From Pseudomonadota bacterium (GTDB lineage Bacteria; Pseudomonadota; Gammaproteobacteria; Pseudomonadales; Oceanobacteraceae), in NCBI GenBank assembly GCA_030145845.1, contig JAIXHJ010000011.1, positions 62,001 through 126,000 on the forward strand: a DNA stretch of 64,000 nt. The letters are read 5' to 3'. Positions 1 to 8,910 of this stretch are shown piece by piece. The notes under the pieces were generated by a model. It saw nothing but the letters and a program-made list of their open reading frames with translations. It searched no databases and had not been told where the DNA came from. Position 1 is the stretch's first letter, and each line of letters opens with the position of its first letter. Both the position numbers and the translations under genes were made by a program.

Positions 1-1
1 C

Positions 2-955
2 TTCCCTGCCACACCCGCGGCAGCACGGACGTTCTGTGTTTTTGATCCGCTCGGTAACAAAGGGCCGGTATTTGATGCCATGCGCGATTACCGCACCGCC
101 GCCCTTGGCTGGGGGGTCAATTTCACTCTCAAAGCCTACACCAATGAAGCCGTGGTACTGGCCGACTTTAACGCCGGCCACTGTGATGCCATGGGCGTCA
201 CCGGCACCCGGGTAAGGCCATACAATACGTTTACCGCCAGTATTGAAGCGCTGGGCGGGGTGGAAAATTACCGGGAGCTGCAGACACTGATCGGCATGCT
301 GAGCAAGCCTCAGGCCGCAAAATACATGCAGCAGGGAGAATACGAAATTGCCGGTATTATGCCCGGCGGTGCCGTGTATGTATTTGTCCGGGACCGCCGC
401 ATCAACTCCGTTGAAGCCGCTGCCGGGAAACGTATCGCAACCCTGGATTATGATCAGGCGTCACTGAAAGTGGTGGAAAAAGTGGGCGCCACCATGGTGC
501 CGTCCACCATCGCCACCTTCGCTCCACGCTTCAACAACGGCGATGTCGATATCGCCTATGCACCAGCCATCGCCTACCAGCCGTTTGAAATGTACAAAGG
601 TCTGGGCAGCCTCGGTGGCATCTACCATTTCAGTCTGGCGCAAATGAATTTTCAGCTGGTTACCCATGCTGACCGCTTCCCGCCCGACTTTGCCCAGAGC
701 AGCCGTGACTACGCTTTCCGCCATTTCGACCAGGCGATGGAGCATATCCGTCAGGCAGAAGCCGGTATTCCGCAGCAATACTGGCTGCAGTTGCCGGCAG
801 CGATGGAAACAGACTACAAGGAAATGTTGCGCCAGATACGCATCGGCCTGACCGCTGAAGGCGTTTACGATGCACGGATGATGAAACTCATGTTCCGCCT
901 GCGTTGCCGCGCCGAACCCGGTCATTATGAATGTGCAGAAAAGGCCGAAGGCTGA
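2..955 (+). CDS. Putative solute-binding protein, 5' end outside the window
   Basis: The reading frame is open from base 2 and ends at TGA 953-955, so the first part of the gene is missing. An internal ATG at 80 is unlikely to be the true start because the residues before it (TFCVFDPLGNKGP) continue a typical protein core. The 317 visible residues look like a periplasmic binding fold of the 'putative solute-binding protein' (DUF6091-like) type: an early FDP..G stretch, a D-x-N-x-G-x-C-D segment near residues 50-57 of the visible part, and two cysteines near the C-terminus. Such proteins usually occur beside transporters in marine gammaproteobacteria. No transporter gene is visible here. The ligand is unknown and the family assignment is from memory. 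Confidence 0.6.
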   Translation, partial: FPATPAAARTFCVFDPLGNKGPVFDAMRDYRTAALGWGVNFTLKAYTNEAVVLADFNAGHCDAMGVTGTRVRPYNTFTASIEALGGVENYRELQTLIGMLSKPQAAKYMQQGEYEIAGIMPGGAVYVFVRDRRINSVEAAAGKRIATLDYDQASLKVVEKVGATMVPSTIATFAPRFNNGDVDIAYAPAIAYQPFEMYKGLGSLGGIYHFSLAQMNFQLVTHADRFPPDFAQSSRDYAFRHFDQAMEHIRQAEAGIPQQYWLQLPAAMETDYKEMLRQIRIGLTAEGVYDARMMKLMFRLRCRAEPGHYECAEKAEG

Positions 956-1031
956 GCGGTCGTCAGCCTGAATCCGCGCGCCTGATCCGTTACAATCAGC
1001 CCCTGACAGATCAGGATTATATGGCTCAGTT

Positions 1032-2141
1032 ATGTCTGCGGATTTTGATTATTGCGTGATCGGTGGCGGCGCCGTCGGTCTGGCCACAGCCTTGTATCTC
1101 AGCCGGCACGGTTCCGTCTTACTGGCAGAGAAAAATGACCTGTTCGGAGCAGAAACCAGCAGCCGCAACAGTGAAGTGATTCATGCCGGCCTCTACTACC
1201 CGGCCGGCTCACTGAAAGAACGCCTGTGCCTGCGCGGCAAAGACCTGCTGTACGACTTCTGCCAGCGCCACGATATTCCCCACCGCAGAACCGGTAAACT
1301 GATCGTCGCCCCGGCGGCGGATCATCCGCAACTGCAGCAGCTGCTGGCCAAAGGTCAGCGACTGGGTATCCCGCTGCAGCTGCTGAACCAGCAACAGCTG
1401 CAGGCTCTGGAACCGGCCGTAGCAGGCAAAGCAGCCCTGCTGTCACCGACCACCGGTATTATTGACAGCCACACCTATATGCAGACTCTGGCTGCGCAGG
1501 CCGGGCTGCAGGGCGCCATACTGATGCGCCGCACTCAGGTACAGACCGCGTTCACTGACCAGGGCATCTGGCAGATTAAGGTGACCACCGACGATGGCCC
1601 TTACCAGTTCAGTGCGGCCGCCCTGATCAACAGTGCCGGACTGCACGCCACCGCGCTGGCGCAACAGATTACCCCCGCCGCCAGCCGTATTCCCGCGCTG
1701 TACCCGTGCCGCGGTCATTACTTCAGTTACACCCATCCAACGCCGTTCCGGCATCTGATTTATCCGCTGCCGGAAAAAAACCTGACCGGCCTCGGCATTC
1801 ACGCCACGCTGGATCTGGGTGGGCAGGTAAGATTCGGACCGGATACCCTCTATCTGGCCGGCGACAACCTGTCTGATTACCGGGTAGACCCCGCACTGGC
1901 CACCCGCTTTGCCGACGCAATACAGGCTTACTATCCCGGCCTGCAGGCCGGTGATCTGCAACCGGCCTACGCCGGTATCCGTCCGAAACTGCATCCGGCC
2001 CATAAACCCGCCGCTGATTTCATCATCCGCACAACCCATAAGGCCCCACCCGCTGTGCAGCTGTTCGGAATAGAGAGTCCCGGATTAACGGCGTCTCTTG
2101 CCATTGGCGAACGGGTAACAGAAATGTTACAAAAGATTTAA
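1032..2141 (+). CDS. FAD-dependent oxidoreductase, L-2-hydroxyglutarate oxidase-like
   Basis: The 369-residue product opens with a dinucleotide-binding motif (VIGGGAVGLATALYLS, residues 9-24) and an acidic residue after the second strand (LLAEK). The segment SSRNSEVIHAGLYYP that follows is typical of the LhgO/DAO superfamily. The C-terminus has the FAD-closing pattern GIESPGLTASLAIGERV. The family oxidises 2-hydroxyacids such as L-2-hydroxyglutarate using FAD, passing electrons to the quinone pool. It is about 50 residues shorter than E. coli LhgO, so the exact substrate is uncertain. It lies 76 bases after the binding protein and could be cotranscribed with it. Confidence 0.75.
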   Translation: MSADFDYCVIGGGAVGLATALYLSRHGSVLLAEKNDLFGAETSSRNSEVIHAGLYYPAGSLKERLCLRGKDLLYDFCQRHDIPHRRTGKLIVAPAADHPQLQQLLAKGQRLGIPLQLLNQQQLQALEPAVAGKAALLSPTTGIIDSHTYMQTLAAQAGLQGAILMRRTQVQTAFTDQGIWQIKVTTDDGPYQFSAAALINSAGLHATALAQQITPAASRIPALYPCRGHYFSYTHPTPFRHLIYPLPEKNLTGLGIHATLDLGGQVRFGPDTLYLAGDNLSDYRVDPALATRFADAIQAYYPGLQAGDLQPAYAGIRPKLHPAHKPAADFIIRTTHKAPPAVQLFGIESPGLTASLAIGERVTEMLQKI

Positions 2142-2424
2142 CTGGCCTGTTATGCCGCATCCATTCTGAATAACAGGCGGGTCTTCAGAAGGGATGGTTT
2201 CAACTAAGAAAACAGGCAGTTAGACCAATACGCTCCAATCAGGACCGGAAATGTACATTTTTGTTACAGCCCGACTACACTGAACGCAGGGCATACCGAT
2301 ATATTCCCGCGTTTGGTTACGATTGCTAACCATAAATTTCTGACAGGAAACAAGCAGCGCGCTCAGGCCTGCTATTCTGAAGAACAGTTGTTAAGAAAAC
2401 AGTTTTATCCCTGAGAGGAAAACT
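2142..2424. other. Intergenic region with a dyad upstream of the zinc-ribbon gene
   Basis: This 283-base gap holds no credible gene. It contains a perfect dyad, TGGTTA-N7-TAACCA, at 2314-2332, about 95 bases before the next start codon. Its size and symmetry fit an operator for a dimeric regulator. A ribosome-binding site (GAGAGGAAA) sits just before ATG 2425. I could not find a convincing -35/-10 pair. Confidence 0.4.
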
Positions 2425-2676
2425 ATGAGCCAGCCATTACCGGTGGAACAGACAGAACCTGCAGGTGGCGAAGTGAGCACCATTCTGTCCGATAAGGTAA
2501 TGATTCCGATCAGCTGCGATCACTGCGGGCGGGAAACCGACGTCAGCCTCGACACGCTGAAACGGCAACGGATGGTGGTCTGCGAACACTGCGACCAGGT
2601 GCATACCGTGTCCGATACTGAACTGCGCCTGATGCGTATGATGCTGGCCCGGGCCGGCTACCACTTTGCCATGTAA
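2425..2676 (+). CDS. Small zinc-ribbon protein of unknown function
   Basis: The 83-residue protein carries two CxxC pairs, CDHCGRE (about residues 32-38) and CEHCDQVH (about residues 53-60). They are spaced as in a zinc ribbon that binds one zinc ion. The N-terminal 25 residues are acidic and low in hydrophobics, so it is probably cytoplasmic. A good ribosome-binding site (GAGAGG) supports the start. It stands alone, convergent with the TetR gene. A 7-base-pair stem (2676-2693) lies at its stop codon but has no T-tract. The partner and role are unknown. Confidence 0.65.
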   Translation: MSQPLPVEQTEPAGGEVSTILSDKVMIPISCDHCGRETDVSLDTLKRQRMVVCEHCDQVHTVSDTELRLMRMMLARAGYHFAM

Positions 2677-2698
2677 CCGGGCGCCAGCCCGGTACCCT

Positions 2699-3412
2699 TC
2701 AACCTGCCGCGCGGATCAGACTCGGCAGTAACAGGCCGACATAACGGCGGACCACATCCTTCACCGACGCCATATCATCATCCTGCTGGTTAAGCAGGGC
2801 GCGGTATTCCAGCGAATGCAGTAATGCCAGCACGATTTCGGCGTCCGCTTCCGGTTGCGCCGAACCGGCGACATCACGGAAGAAAGCCACGGCGCGCTCA
2901 AAAATCACCCGGCGGTGCATGATAGCCAGTTCACGGATACGTTCGTTGACGATGGCTTCATAACGGAACGCCTGCTCGGCCACCAGCATGTCACGCTCAG
3001 TGACAATCTGCTCGCGCAGGTAGACGGTCAGCTGCTCCACCATAAATTCCGCCAGCGCCTGCTGTCCTTCCTCACTGCGGATATCTGAGCCCGTCATGGA
3101 TGCCATCGGCTGATAAAACTGACGGGTGAACTCTTCCACGGTATGCAGGGCTTTTTCGGTATACAGAGTGAAAGCATCAACAATCAGCTCCTGTATATCC
3201 TTGAAGTAATAAGTCGTGGCTGCCAGAGGTACCCCGGCTTCCTTCGCGACTGCCCGGTGCCGGATACCGCGTACCCCTTCATTCACCACAATGCGCAGCG
3301 CGGCTTCAAGAATCACTCGCCGCCGCTGCTCACTCTTGGCACGGCTGGCCTTTCTTCCCTGATATTGCAACGGCTTGTCAGTGTTCAGTGCTGTTTCACC
3401 AGCTAATGCCAT
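2699..3412 (-). CDS. TetR/AcrR-family transcriptional regulator
   Basis: The 237-residue product has a basic N-terminal tail of about 25 residues, then a TetR helix-turn-helix near residues 28-75 (RRRVILEAALRIVVNEGVRG, then AVAKEAGVP and TTYYFKD). The C-terminal ligand and dimerisation domain is all-helical. GGAG six bases before ATG 3412 supports the start. The promoter just upstream overlaps a dyad, which suggests autorepression. The divergent gene at 3618 may be a target. The ligand is unknown. Confidence 0.85.
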   Translation of the reverse strand: MALAGETALNTDKPLQYQGRKASRAKSEQRRRVILEAALRIVVNEGVRGIRHRAVAKEAGVPLAATTYYFKDIQELIVDAFTLYTEKALHTVEEFTRQFYQPMASMTGSDIRSEEGQQALAEFMVEQLTVYLREQIVTERDMLVAEQAFRYEAIVNERIRELAIMHRRVIFERAVAFFRDVAGSAQPEADAEIVLALLHSLEYRALLNQQDDDMASVKDVVRRYVGLLLPSLIRAAG

Positions 3413-3443
3413 TCCGGACTCCCAACATCATTCATTGCTTAAA

Positions 3444-3458
3444 CGACCATTATACGGT
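3444..3458 (-). promoter_or_regulatory. TetR promoter -10 inside a dyad, candidate autoregulatory operator
   Basis: Read on the minus strand, this is GACCGTATAATGGTC: a consensus -10 hexamer TATAAT flanked by GACC and GGTC. It lies about 35 bases before the TetR start codon, so a repressor bound here would block transcription of its own gene. That is the usual arrangement for the family. No clear -35 hexamer is visible. Confidence 0.5.
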
Positions 3459-3617
3459 CAGCAGGTTCAAATCAGAAACCGAAATGGCCGGGACTTAGGT
3501 CGCTCTTTACAAAATTCGGCATTTGTATGAGCAGACATTGACCAAAACTGTACATAAGTCTCATTTTAAGATTTGATAGCCGAACAATAATAAACCCGCT
3601 ATGAACGGAACCCTGTC

Positions 3618-4307
3618 ATGTCATTCTCAGCCATCACCCGCATTCTGCTGCTCTGTCTGCTGCCCTTCTGCGGCGCCCAGGCCAGCGATATCAGCACCCG
3701 GATTGACTTTATCCAGACCAACTTTGACCGCAGCGCCAGTCACTCAGCCAGCTGGCAGACCGGCTGGCTGAGCCTGTTCTCAGCCACCGCTGCCGTCAAC
3801 GGTCTTGCCTGGTCGCAGACTGACGGTGACCATAACCGCTATGACCGGGTGGTCGGCTTCAGCACCAGTTTTCTGGGGGCGGCCGATATGCTGCTGAACC
3901 CGATGCAGACCCATCACTTTGCCCGCCAGCTGCGGGCCCTGCCGGCCACCACCGACCAACAGCAGTCCGCCAAGCTGGCTCAGGCCGAAGCCTGGCTGAG
4001 CATGGCGGCTGAACGTGAACGTTATGAGCAGAGCCTGCTGAATCACGCCCTGGCCAACCTGGTCAACGGCATCGCCGGTCTGGCCGTTGCTTACGATGAT
4101 GGCCGGCCGGATGATGGCTGGGTGACCTTTCTCACCGGTGTACTGGCCTCAGAAATCAAAATCCTGACCGCTCCGGAGACGATAACGGATGCGGAAATCC
4201 GCTACCGCAGCGGCAACCTCAGACCTGTGGCAGCGGCAAAACCTGATACTCCCTACTGGCAATTTGCCGCCTTCGGCCCCGTTCTGAGCGCTCAGTACCG
4301 CTTCTGA
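3618..4307 (+). CDS. Exported protein of unknown function
   Basis: The 229-residue product begins with a clear signal peptide, hydrophobic residues 8-18 then GAQAS at about 20-24. The mature part is rich in small and helical segments and contains two hydrophobic stretches (around residues 55-62 and 148-158) that may dip into a membrane. It ends in FGPVLSAQYRF, whose terminal aromatic residue is common in proteins of the outer membrane. I do not recognise a family. It is followed at 50 bases by another unknown gene and then a predicted outer-membrane protein, so this is a small envelope-related cluster. Confidence 0.6.
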   Translation: MSFSAITRILLLCLLPFCGAQASDISTRIDFIQTNFDRSASHSASWQTGWLSLFSATAAVNGLAWSQTDGDHNRYDRVVGFSTSFLGAADMLLNPMQTHHFARQLRALPATTDQQQSAKLAQAEAWLSMAAERERYEQSLLNHALANLVNGIAGLAVAYDDGRPDDGWVTFLTGVLASEIKILTAPETITDAEIRYRSGNLRPVAAAKPDTPYWQFAAFGPVLSAQYRF

Positions 4308-4357
4308 AGGCAGCTGGCACAGGCTCTGCATTGTCTGCTCTGAAAGGAGAAACGATC

Positions 4358-4810
4358 ATGCTCAGTGCCCTCACCAGTTACCTGCAACAACAACCGCTCC
4401 CCGGCAGTGATCCGGGTACCAAAGAAGCGGAAGCGGTTACCGCCGTCAGGGAAACCGCAGCACCGGCCAATGACAGCGGAGAGAATCCGTATGCCCCGTC
4501 ACAGCGGGCGCTGCTGGTCAGTGCCGTCGCCAGTGACTTTGACGTGCGCTCCCTGAGTTCAGAAGAAAGCGGTGCCCTGCAGCAACAACTGCAGCAGTAC
4601 GGGCTGGTCACCACCACCGAACTGAACGCTTTCTCGCTGATCAATACCGCCCGTGCCGATCTGGCGGAGGGTGAAACACTGGATGCCGTCGCCATTCTTG
4701 ATGACGCCCGCAATCAGTTTTCCGAACGCGGCACCGTCTACAGCGAACGGCAACAGATTACCCGTCTGCATACCCTGATGCACAATATCGCCTCCGCCAG
4801 GATTGCCTGA
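4358..4810 (+). CDS. Unknown 150-residue protein
   Basis: I chose ATG 4358 because AAAGGAG lies eight bases upstream; a TTG at 4331 is also in frame. The product has no signal peptide. Residues 10-45 are disordered (Pro, Ser, Thr, Ala, Glu). The rest is helical and acidic, containing SSEESGALQQQLQQYG and a short TPR-like region LAEGETLDAVAILDDARN. The family is not recognised. Its position, 50 bases after the exported 229-residue protein, suggests one transcript. Confidence 0.6.
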   Translation: MLSALTSYLQQQPLPGSDPGTKEAEAVTAVRETAAPANDSGENPYAPSQRALLVSAVASDFDVRSLSSEESGALQQQLQQYGLVTTTELNAFSLINTARADLAEGETLDAVAILDDARNQFSERGTVYSERQQITRLHTLMHNIASARIA

Positions 4811-4927
4811 TCGTTCCACTGAACTCCCGCCGCTATCCCACACCAAACTTTCCGCCACTTTCCGCAAATATCACTGGGGAAAGCCTGCGCTATCCGTATA
4901 ATCCCGCGCCTGTTTATGGAGGTACTC

Positions 4928-5674
4928 ATGCGCATACTGACCGCCGTCCTGTGCACGGCTCTTGCTGTTCCCGCCGCAGCGATCACCAATATTGAAGAAA
5001 AACGGGGTGTAAAAGACGAAGATGGCTGGAAAAGCCGGCTGGAACTGGGGTTTGACCTGGAATCCGGCAATACCGATCAGCGCGAATGGAGTATCGCCGC
5101 CAATACCGCCTGGCAGAACCGGACTGACCGTTTTTTTGCCTGGCTGGACCGCTCCTATGAATCAACCAATGGCACCAAGAGTGACGACAACACCTTCTTT
5201 CACGGCCGTTTTGTCCATAACCATCTGGCGGAATGGTCGCAGGAAGCTTTTGCCCAGTACGAACGCGATCCGTTTGATGCCCTGATGTACCGGGCACTGG
5301 TGGGTACCGGAGTACGTCATGGTGTGCGCCTGTCAGCGGATGGCCGCTGGTATCAGGGTATCGGTCTGTTCCATGAACAGGTACGGGAACAAGACGGGGA
5401 AGGCGAATACACCAATCAGCTGACCCGGGCCAACCTGTACACCCACCTGCAGTGGCAGCTGGCGCACAGCCTGTTGCAGACCACACTGTACTTCCAGCCA
5501 TCCATTGATGAGCCATCCGATCAGCGTGCCCTGCTGCAGATGTCAGTAACCATGCCAATGTCGGCCAGTATGGATCTCAAATGGCTGTGGCAGAGCAGCT
5601 GGGATACCGAACCACCGGAAGGCACGGAATATCAGAATCATCAGACCCAGCTGCGGTTTGTGGTCCGTTTCTGA
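4928..5674 (+). CDS. DUF481-type outer-membrane beta-barrel protein
   Basis: ATG 4928 is preferred over ATG 4916 because GGAGG at 4918-4922 sits five bases before it. The 248-residue product starts with a signal peptide (RILTAVLCTALAVPAAA). The mature protein has alternating strands with aromatic girdles and ends in Phe (LRFVVRF), the mark of an outer-membrane barrel. The segment LELGFDLESGNTDQREWSI is characteristic of DUF481 (YdiY-like) proteins, whose role is unknown but often linked to salt or acid response. It converges with the flavodoxin gene. Confidence 0.75.
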   Translation: MRILTAVLCTALAVPAAAITNIEEKRGVKDEDGWKSRLELGFDLESGNTDQREWSIAANTAWQNRTDRFFAWLDRSYESTNGTKSDDNTFFHGRFVHNHLAEWSQEAFAQYERDPFDALMYRALVGTGVRHGVRLSADGRWYQGIGLFHEQVREQDGEGEYTNQLTRANLYTHLQWQLAHSLLQTTLYFQPSIDEPSDQRALLQMSVTMPMSASMDLKWLWQSSWDTEPPEGTEYQNHQTQLRFVVRF

Positions 5675-5682
5675 GCCGCAGC

Positions 5683-6138
5683 TCAGGCCAATGCCTGCTC
5701 CATCCACTCTTCCAGCCAGAACAGGGCATCATCGTCCGGCGTCACAGTTTCCGTGGCGTCAATGGTGACCCGCGGTACCGGGGCGCTGCCCTGCAGTTCG
5801 CAGAAGCGCTCTTCCATCAGCGCCCCGGCGCCACAGAACGTATCACCGTAGGAACTGTCGCCCAGGCTGATCACACCGAACGGCCGGCCATTCTGCAGCG
5901 GGAACTGCTCTTCCAGTTCCATGTAAAACGGCAGGATATTGGCCGGCAGGTCACCACTGCCGGTGGTTGAAGTACAGATCAGTACCGCATCACAGCCACT
6001 GCTGTTCATCGCCGCCACACTGGCCGCTTCATCCAGCACCACCTGATGTCCGGCACGTTCCATACGTTCTTTCAGCGCACAGGACACAGCTTTGGCGGTA
6101 CCGGTGACACTGCCGACCGCCAGATAGACTACAGACAT
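5683..6138 (-). CDS. Flavodoxin (MioC-like)
   Basis: The 151-residue protein is a short-chain flavodoxin. The FMN phosphate loop is GSVTGTA (residues 9-15), the second loop is STTGSGDLPAN near residue 58, and the isoalloxazine loop is LGDSSYGDTFCGAG near residue 92. It would carry one or two electrons between a reductase and an acceptor enzyme in the cytoplasm. The length and the loop LGDSSY resemble MioC, which supports biotin synthase. The neighbours do not reveal the partner. Confidence 0.85.
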   Translation of the reverse strand: MSVVYLAVGSVTGTAKAVSCALKERMERAGHQVVLDEAASVAAMNSSGCDAVLICTSTTGSGDLPANILPFYMELEEQFPLQNGRPFGVISLGDSSYGDTFCGAGALMEERFCELQGSAPVPRVTIDATETVTPDDDALFWLEEWMEQALA

Positions 6139-6186
6139 AACCTCTCCATCTGAGTAAAAACGGCGATTATACCTGCCCCGGCGATG

Positions 6187-6573
6187 TCAGTAACCGCCGG
6201 CGTCCGGCTGCGGGCTCTGCGGTTGCTGCAGCTGTGCCAGCAGCTGACGGTATTCGTTCTCCAGTTCTTTCTGCGTCCATTCCGTCAGCGTGCCATGCGC
6301 CCGGCACAGACTGCAGGTCTCGTGAAAACAGTCCTCCACGGCGGCAACGCTCTGCTCATACGGCAGTCCGTCATCACTGCACAGAACTGCCAGCGGCGTT
6401 GCATCATCGCTGATAGCCAGCCCCTCGCTCACCAGCCATTCCTGCAACAGCTGGCGGAACAGAGGCACAGGCTGACGCTCACTCCGGCTTTCCTTCAGGC
6501 CTGCGGCTTCCAGTGCCTGGTCAATCTGCGCCAGCACCTGTAAAGGTGACGGGATGTCTGAACGATCTGACAT
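6187..6573 (-). CDS. Unknown 128-residue protein
   Basis: ATG 6573 is chosen because GGAG lies eight bases upstream; the in-frame ATG at 6579 would leave only two. The product is acidic, helical and soluble. It has a CSLCRAHG motif at about residue 88 together with a nearby C-F-H-E-T-C, so it could bind a metal, but the spacing does not match a zinc finger I know. It lies 48 bases downstream of nothing obvious and 48 bases before the flavodoxin, in the same direction, so they may be cotranscribed. Confidence 0.55.
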   Translation of the reverse strand: MSDRSDIPSPLQVLAQIDQALEAAGLKESRSERQPVPLFRQLLQEWLVSEGLAISDDATPLAVLCSDDGLPYEQSVAAVEDCFHETCSLCRAHGTLTEWTQKELENEYRQLLAQLQQPQSPQPDAGGY

Positions 6574-6658
6574 AGCCATATCTCCCCGGCATGCTTTACT
6601 TAGTGAAGATTGTTAATAACGACGCAGGGCAGTAAAGGGCAGTAATACGTCCCCGACG

Positions 6659-7597
6659 TTGTCACTGATTTACTTACAGCATAGCCGCGCGCGGCTGATT
6701 CACACGGCGACTGAACTGGTTATGGAAAACTCCGGCAACAACAAAGCTTCTCTGTTTGATATCGAGACCTTTCTCAATAACCTCATTCAGCGGCTGTTCC
6801 CCGTCTGGTATGCCGTACACGCTGCGCGTGAAATGCCCCTGCAGCCACTGGGGGTTCTCAACCCCAACAGTTTTCTCAGTCACCGCTGGCTGAGCCTGCA
6901 TGCAGTATTCCGCTCACTGGCAGAATCCCTGCAGGCGCAGGACAAAGAATGGCAGCCGTTATGCGACCTGCTGGAAAAGGTTCTGGTCGAACGGGAATTC
7001 CGCCGGCCGCTGTCGGTTTCAGCCCTGGATGGCATTGAACACAGTACGCAGGAGGAAGACTGGCCCAACCTGCTGTCGTGGGCCGAGCACACCGGTGCCG
7101 CGGTGGCACACGAAACGGCTGAGGATTTTGACCTCTGTGTTCACCGCGCGTTTCCCCAGGAAGAAAGTCCGCACCGCGTGGTGTACCGCGAATGGGATGG
7201 CCGCTATTACTGGCAGAACAAGGAAGACAACGCACACTTCGCCGCCGCACTGTTATACGCTCACGAAAAGCAGCGCGATATGTCGTTTTCTGCGCTGATC
7301 AATGTCGAAAGTGTCAACAGCAAGGTTCTGGACCGTATCCGCAATGACTACTGGCTGCTGCTGCTGGCGCGGGAGAGTGCCTACCCGATTCACGATCTGA
7401 TGGTCCGTGCCGACCTGCCGGTGGCACTGGCCGAATTCGAATGGCGTCGTGGCGATCTGGTGTTTATGGTGGCGCGCAAGAATAACCGCCATGTGAACCG
7501 GATTCTGATCAATCTGCTGGATAACCGCTCAACCCAGCATATCCTTGAGTTCGGCCGCTGGCTCGGGCGCCGCCATTTTCCCTTCCGCAACCAGTAA
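6659..7597 (+). CDS. Unknown 312-residue protein, start uncertain
   Basis: The frame is open from after TAA 6617-6619 and offers TTG 6659 or ATG 6722 as starts; neither has a clear ribosome-binding site. The product is soluble, rich in Trp, His and Arg, and mostly helical (for example LNNLIQRLFPVWYAVHAARE and FRSLAESLQAQDKEWQP). I recognise no catalytic motif. Codon use matches its neighbours, so it looks native rather than acquired. It is transcribed divergently from the 128-residue gene and stands alone before an AraC-type regulator. Confidence 0.6.
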   Translation: MSLIYLQHSRARLIHTATELVMENSGNNKASLFDIETFLNNLIQRLFPVWYAVHAAREMPLQPLGVLNPNSFLSHRWLSLHAVFRSLAESLQAQDKEWQPLCDLLEKVLVEREFRRPLSVSALDGIEHSTQEEDWPNLLSWAEHTGAAVAHETAEDFDLCVHRAFPQEESPHRVVYREWDGRYYWQNKEDNAHFAAALLYAHEKQRDMSFSALINVESVNSKVLDRIRNDYWLLLLARESAYPIHDLMVRADLPVALAEFEWRRGDLVFMVARKNNRHVNRILINLLDNRSTQHILEFGRWLGRRHFPFRNQ

Positions 7598-7758
7598 CCT
7601 CAGCCATAAGCGGCACAAACGGCGGGATCAGACCCCGGCCTATTCTGCCAGGCAGCGGGTTATTTGCGACCCGGAATGACCAATTTCCCCTTGATTTACC
7701 CTACAGGCCTGTCATCCTAGGCCGGAACCAATAAACATAAAAATAACGGTATTCAAAC

Positions 7759-8787
7759 ATGATCCGAGGCACATGGAGCCTGACTGAACCTCTGGTCCCG
7801 GTGAATATTCCCGCGACCATGATCCGGGTCGGCCAGGAAAAAGGCATCACCGCAGACGACTTACTGGCCAACACCGGCATCGGCCAGAATCAGCTTTCCG
7901 ACCCCTCAGCCCGCCTGACCTATCAGCAGATTCTGCTGCTGGCAGAGAACCTGATCCGCTTATGCCCGGATGAAACCCTGGGACTGGATCTGGGCAAGGC
8001 CATCAATATCAACCAGTTCGGTATGCTCGGCTATGCCATTCTCAGCTGTGCTGATCTGCGCAGTGCCATCCGGCTGGGCATCAAATACCATTCACTGGTC
8101 GACCCGGCGTTCACCTTCGAAGCCGTTGAGCAGGGCGATGTCACCGCCATCCGCCTGACCTCCCATATTCCGTTTGAACCCATGTACCGCCTGTTGTGCG
8201 ATGTCTTTATCGGCATTTTCGCCACCCTGGCACGCTTCCTCACCGGCGACGAAATCAACGCCCGTGAAGTACACCTGAACCGCGCCCGGCCGGACTATGC
8301 ACACGCCTACGAAGAGCTGACCCGCTGCCCGGTGCTGTTTGACCAGCCACGTACTGAATTTATTATCGACACCGCCCTGCTGAGCACACCACTGGCGATG
8401 GCAGACAGTGCCACCGCCGCCATGGCCGAAGCTCAGTGCGCAGAGATCCTGACCCGTATGGGGCCGAAGGAAGGCATCGTCGCCAAAGTGCGGCGTATCC
8501 TGCTCGGTAATCCCGGCAGTTTTCCGCCGGTGGATACCGTCGCCAGTCAGCTGGCCACCTCCACCCGGACCCTGAGCCGCAGCCTGCAGGATGTCGGAAC
8601 CTCCTACCAGCGCATACTGGATGAAGTGCGCAAGGAAATGGCGATCGAATATCTGCGTAATTCCAATCTGCCTATTGAAGAGCTGGCCGCTCTGGTTGGC
8701 TATTCTGACCCGTCCAACTTCCGTAAGGCGTTCCGCCGCTGGACCGGTCATGCCCCGTCCTATTATCGCGGGGAACAGCACCCCTGA
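7759..8787 (+). CDS. AraC-family transcriptional regulator with arabinose-binding-type N-domain
   Basis: The 342-residue protein has the long N-terminal sensor domain of the Arabinose_bd class (residues 25-210, including NQFGMLGYAILSCADLRSAI). The AraC/XylS double helix-turn-helix follows at about 240-335, with VASQLATSTRTLSRSLQ and IEELAALVGYSDPSNFRKAF as the two recognition regions. Family members of this build (OruR and similar) usually activate catabolic or lipid genes next to them. The next gene downstream has its own Pho-type signal, so the target here is not evident. Confidence 0.85.
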   Translation: MIRGTWSLTEPLVPVNIPATMIRVGQEKGITADDLLANTGIGQNQLSDPSARLTYQQILLLAENLIRLCPDETLGLDLGKAININQFGMLGYAILSCADLRSAIRLGIKYHSLVDPAFTFEAVEQGDVTAIRLTSHIPFEPMYRLLCDVFIGIFATLARFLTGDEINAREVHLNRARPDYAHAYEELTRCPVLFDQPRTEFIIDTALLSTPLAMADSATAAMAEAQCAEILTRMGPKEGIVAKVRRILLGNPGSFPPVDTVASQLATSTRTLSRSLQDVGTSYQRILDEVRKEMAIEYLRNSNLPIEELAALVGYSDPSNFRKAFRRWTGHAPSYYRGEQHP

Positions 8788-8834
8788 GGCCGCCCTGACG
8801 CGCCTCAGCCCCCGATTGCCCTGACTTCACCAGA

Positions 8835-8867
8835 CTGTCACGGGGCTGCAAGATAACTGTCATAAAG
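8835..8867 (+). promoter_or_regulatory. Pho box: three CTGNNAN repeats at 11-base spacing
   Basis: CTGTCAC begins at 8835, CTGCAAG at 8846 and CTGTCAT at 8857, each followed by a four-base spacer (GGGG, ATAA, AAAG). The 11-base period and the CTGTCAT core are the known PhoB recognition pattern. The outer two repeats are excellent matches. The box ends about 44 bases before the glycosyltransferase start codon, the right distance for PhoB to act in place of a -35 element. Induction under phosphate limitation is inferred. Confidence 0.7.
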
Positions 8868-8910
8868 GATGCTCAAAGTTAAAGGCAACAGAAATAAACC
8901 GTGAGCCTTT

